Below, piece after piece: positions 62,598-64,000 of a stretch of DNA of 64,000 nt; position 1 is the stretch's first letter; every line of letters starts with the position of its first letter. Under the pieces are notes generated by a model that was not told the origin of the DNA, made no database searches, and saw nothing but the letters and a program-made list of their open reading frames with translations. The DNA is from Methylobacterium sp. B4 (lineage in GTDB: Bacteria > Pseudomonadota > Alphaproteobacteria > Rhizobiales > Beijerinckiaceae). Both the position numbers and the translations under genes were made by a program. The stretch lies in contig NZ_QJJJ01000009.1 in assembly GCF_003201865.1 (NCBI RefSeq), forward strand, positions 123,501 through 187,500. The letters are read 5' to 3'.

Positions 62598-64000
62598 ATG
62601 ATGCAGTTGGAGAGCAGGATCGACGCGGGCCACCGGAGCCTGCCCTTGCCGGCGCCCGTGCACGATGCGGCGGACGGCCTCGATCGCACCGCCGAGATCG
62701 GCGACCTCTGGCGCATCCTCTGGCGGCGGCGGGCCAGCATCCTCTGGACCGTGCTGATCCTCGTCGCGGCCGCCCTCGCCTACGGCCTGCTGACGCCCGC
62801 ACTTTACACCGCGACGGCGCAGATCCTGATCGATCCGCGCGACCGGCAGGTTCTCACCAACGACATCAACCCGGCCATGGTCGCTCCCGACGGCGGCATC
62901 ACCCAGGTCGAGAGCCAAGCCCGCGTGCTCGAATCCACCAGCGTGCTCCTGCGTGCGGCGGGCGAGGCCGGGCTGACCCAGGATCCAGAATTCGTCGAGA
63001 AGGGACCGGCCGCACAGTTCCTCGACGACGTGCGCGCCGCCGTGGGCTGGCCGGCACCCAAAGCCGCGCCCACCGAGCGGGAGGAGCGCCTCCTGCGCAA
63101 CATGCGCAAGCGCCTCGCGATCAAGCGGGCCGACAAGGTCTTCGTGATCGACATCGTCTTCACGGCCAAATCGGCCGAGAAATCCGCTCGCGTCGCCAAC
63201 GCCATCGCGGGTGCCTATCTGACCGATCAGAGCGAGGCCCGGGCCGAGGCCTCGCGGCGCGCATCCGCCTCGCTGACCGAGCGGCTCGACGCGCAGCGCG
63301 AGCGCGTCCGCCAGGCCGAGAACAAGGCCGAATCCTACAGGGCGGCCAACGATCTCGTCCGCTCGAACGGCCGCCTCGTCACCGAGCAGCAGCTCGGCGA
63401 GATCAACGTCCAGCTCAGCGCCGCCCAGGCCCGCAGCGCCGAGTCGAAGGCGCGCTACGACCAGATCGAGCGGGCCCGCCGCAACGGCGCGTCGGCCGAT
63501 GCCATCGCCGAGGCGACGCAGTCGCAGGTGGTCGGCAAGCTGCGCGCGCAGTACGCCGAACTGATCGAGCGGCAGGCCGACCTGCGCACCCAGCTCGGAG
63601 CCCGGCACCCCACCATTCTTGCCGTGTCGAGCCAGCTTGAAGGCGTGCGCGGACTCATCGCTGCCGAGCTGACGCGGCTCGCTCAATCGGCGCGGGCGGA
63701 TTACGAGCGGGCGCTCGCCAATGAGCGGACGCTGACGGCCAACCTCAACCGCCTGCGCAACGAGAACGACACGACGAATCAAGCGGGGGTCAAGCTGCGC
63801 GAGCTGGAGCGGGAGGTCGAGGCGAGCCGTGGCGTCTACACCGCGTTCCTCACCCGCGCCCGCGAAATCAGCGAGCGGGCCGGGATCGATGCCACCAACG
63901 CCCGCATCATCACCCGCGCCATCGCTCCCAACGAGAAGAGCTGGCCGATGCCGGCCCTGTTCGCGCTGTTCGCCGGGGCGGCGGGTCTCGGCCTCGGCAC
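62598..64000 (+). CDS. Polysaccharide chain-length/export protein (Wzz/GumC family), 3'-truncated by window edge
   Basis: At least 467 residues; the gene runs off the right edge. The N-terminal cytosolic part precedes TM1 (SILWTVLILVAAALAYGLLT). A periplasmic Wzz domain starts AQILIDPRDRQVLTNDINPA, then a long coiled-coil region (~230-430) rich in Ala/Arg/Glu. The second membrane segment begins at the edge (WPMPALFALFAGAAGLGLG). Family members may carry a C-terminal tyrosine kinase, which would lie outside. It probably belongs to an exopolysaccharide export locus. ATG 62598 or 62601. Confidence 0.88.
   Translation, partial: MMQLESRIDAGHRSLPLPAPVHDAADGLDRTAEIGDLWRILWRRRASILWTVLILVAAALAYGLLTPALYTATAQILIDPRDRQVLTNDINPAMVAPDGGITQVESQARVLESTSVLLRAAGEAGLTQDPEFVEKGPAAQFLDDVRAAVGWPAPKAAPTEREERLLRNMRKRLAIKRADKVFVIDIVFTAKSAEKSARVANAIAGAYLTDQSEARAEASRRASASLTERLDAQRERVRQAENKAESYRAANDLVRSNGRLVTEQQLGEINVQLSAAQARSAESKARYDQIERARRNGASADAIAEATQSQVVGKLRAQYAELIERQADLRTQLGARHPTILAVSSQLEGVRGLIAAELTRLAQSARADYERALANERTLTANLNRLRNENDTTNQAGVKLRELEREVEASRGVYTAFLTRAREISERAGIDATNARIITRAIAPNEKSWPMPALFALFAGAAGLGLG

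Noticed and set aside
62424..63782. 452-residue minus-strand frame opposite the Wzz/GumC gene
   Set aside because: The plus strand encodes a clear Wzz domain; the minus product is Gly/Leu/Arg-rich shadow.

Overview
The window is high-GC DNA from an alphaproteobacterium. The order Hyphomicrobiales, and probably the Methylobacteriaceae, fits best: codon bias is very GC-rich, the sulfate transport genes run cysP-cysT-cysW-cysA, and there is a possible Irr-type box near an iron transporter. This placement is inference from gene content; no 16S rRNA gene is present.

The window has two parts, split at a tRNA-Gly(TCC) gene (41603-41676, minus strand). Everything to its left (1-41602) looks like one large or composite accessory island abutting the 3' end of the tRNA. 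Everything to its right looks like core chromosome. No integrase or second att site is visible, so the left end of the island lies outside the window.

Island part A (1-27500) is a heavy-metal resistance block. It encodes the C-terminal two thirds of a CusA-type Cu/Ag RND pump and a DUF411 protein. A CopZ-like chaperone sits behind a textbook CueR-type promoter, followed by a secreted His/Cys-rich protein. A second RND pump has an unusual composite adaptor. Copper sequestration proteins follow (two DUF305 proteins and a Csp/DUF326 four-helix protein), then a CopA ATPase and a DUF4396 membrane protein. A CadR/ZntR-like regulator is divergent from a Zn/Cd/Pb ATPase gene that is fused in an operon to lspA, followed by an L,D-transpeptidase lipoprotein gene and ccdA. 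A CzcB-CzcA pair closes the block. A truncated ABC exporter (14570-15780) and a remnant of a UPF0126 gene (27113-27290) mark recombination scars.

Island part B (27500-41600) is a plasmid- or satellite-like replication module. It has a Rep_3-like initiator, a 1363-residue primase-polymerase/helicase-like protein at the end of a long minus-strand operon of small unknown genes, and a Lon-like AAA+ ATPase without a protease domain. A divergent plus-strand operon of unknown genes lies opposite. Between the two operons is a probable small structured RNA (38045-38227, minus strand). It has three 27-nt repeats at an exact 59-nt period, a promoter at one end and an intrinsic terminator at the other, and resembles a solitary mini-CRISPR or a multi-hairpin regulatory RNA. 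It is the most novel element seen. Four copies of a GGATACCAC motif sit between the last island gene and the tRNA.

The core part (41677-64000) carries an iron(III) ABC importer (ATPase, binding protein, fused permease) and an exopolysaccharide block (acyltransferase, flippase, two glycosyltransferases, GH5 hydrolase). It also carries the sulfate importer operon, a cupin, an amine oxidase, a Kelch protein and an EI24/CysZ-like membrane protein. The start of a Wzz/GumC-type chain-length protein runs off the right edge. Several tiny single-helix membrane proteins lie between these genes.
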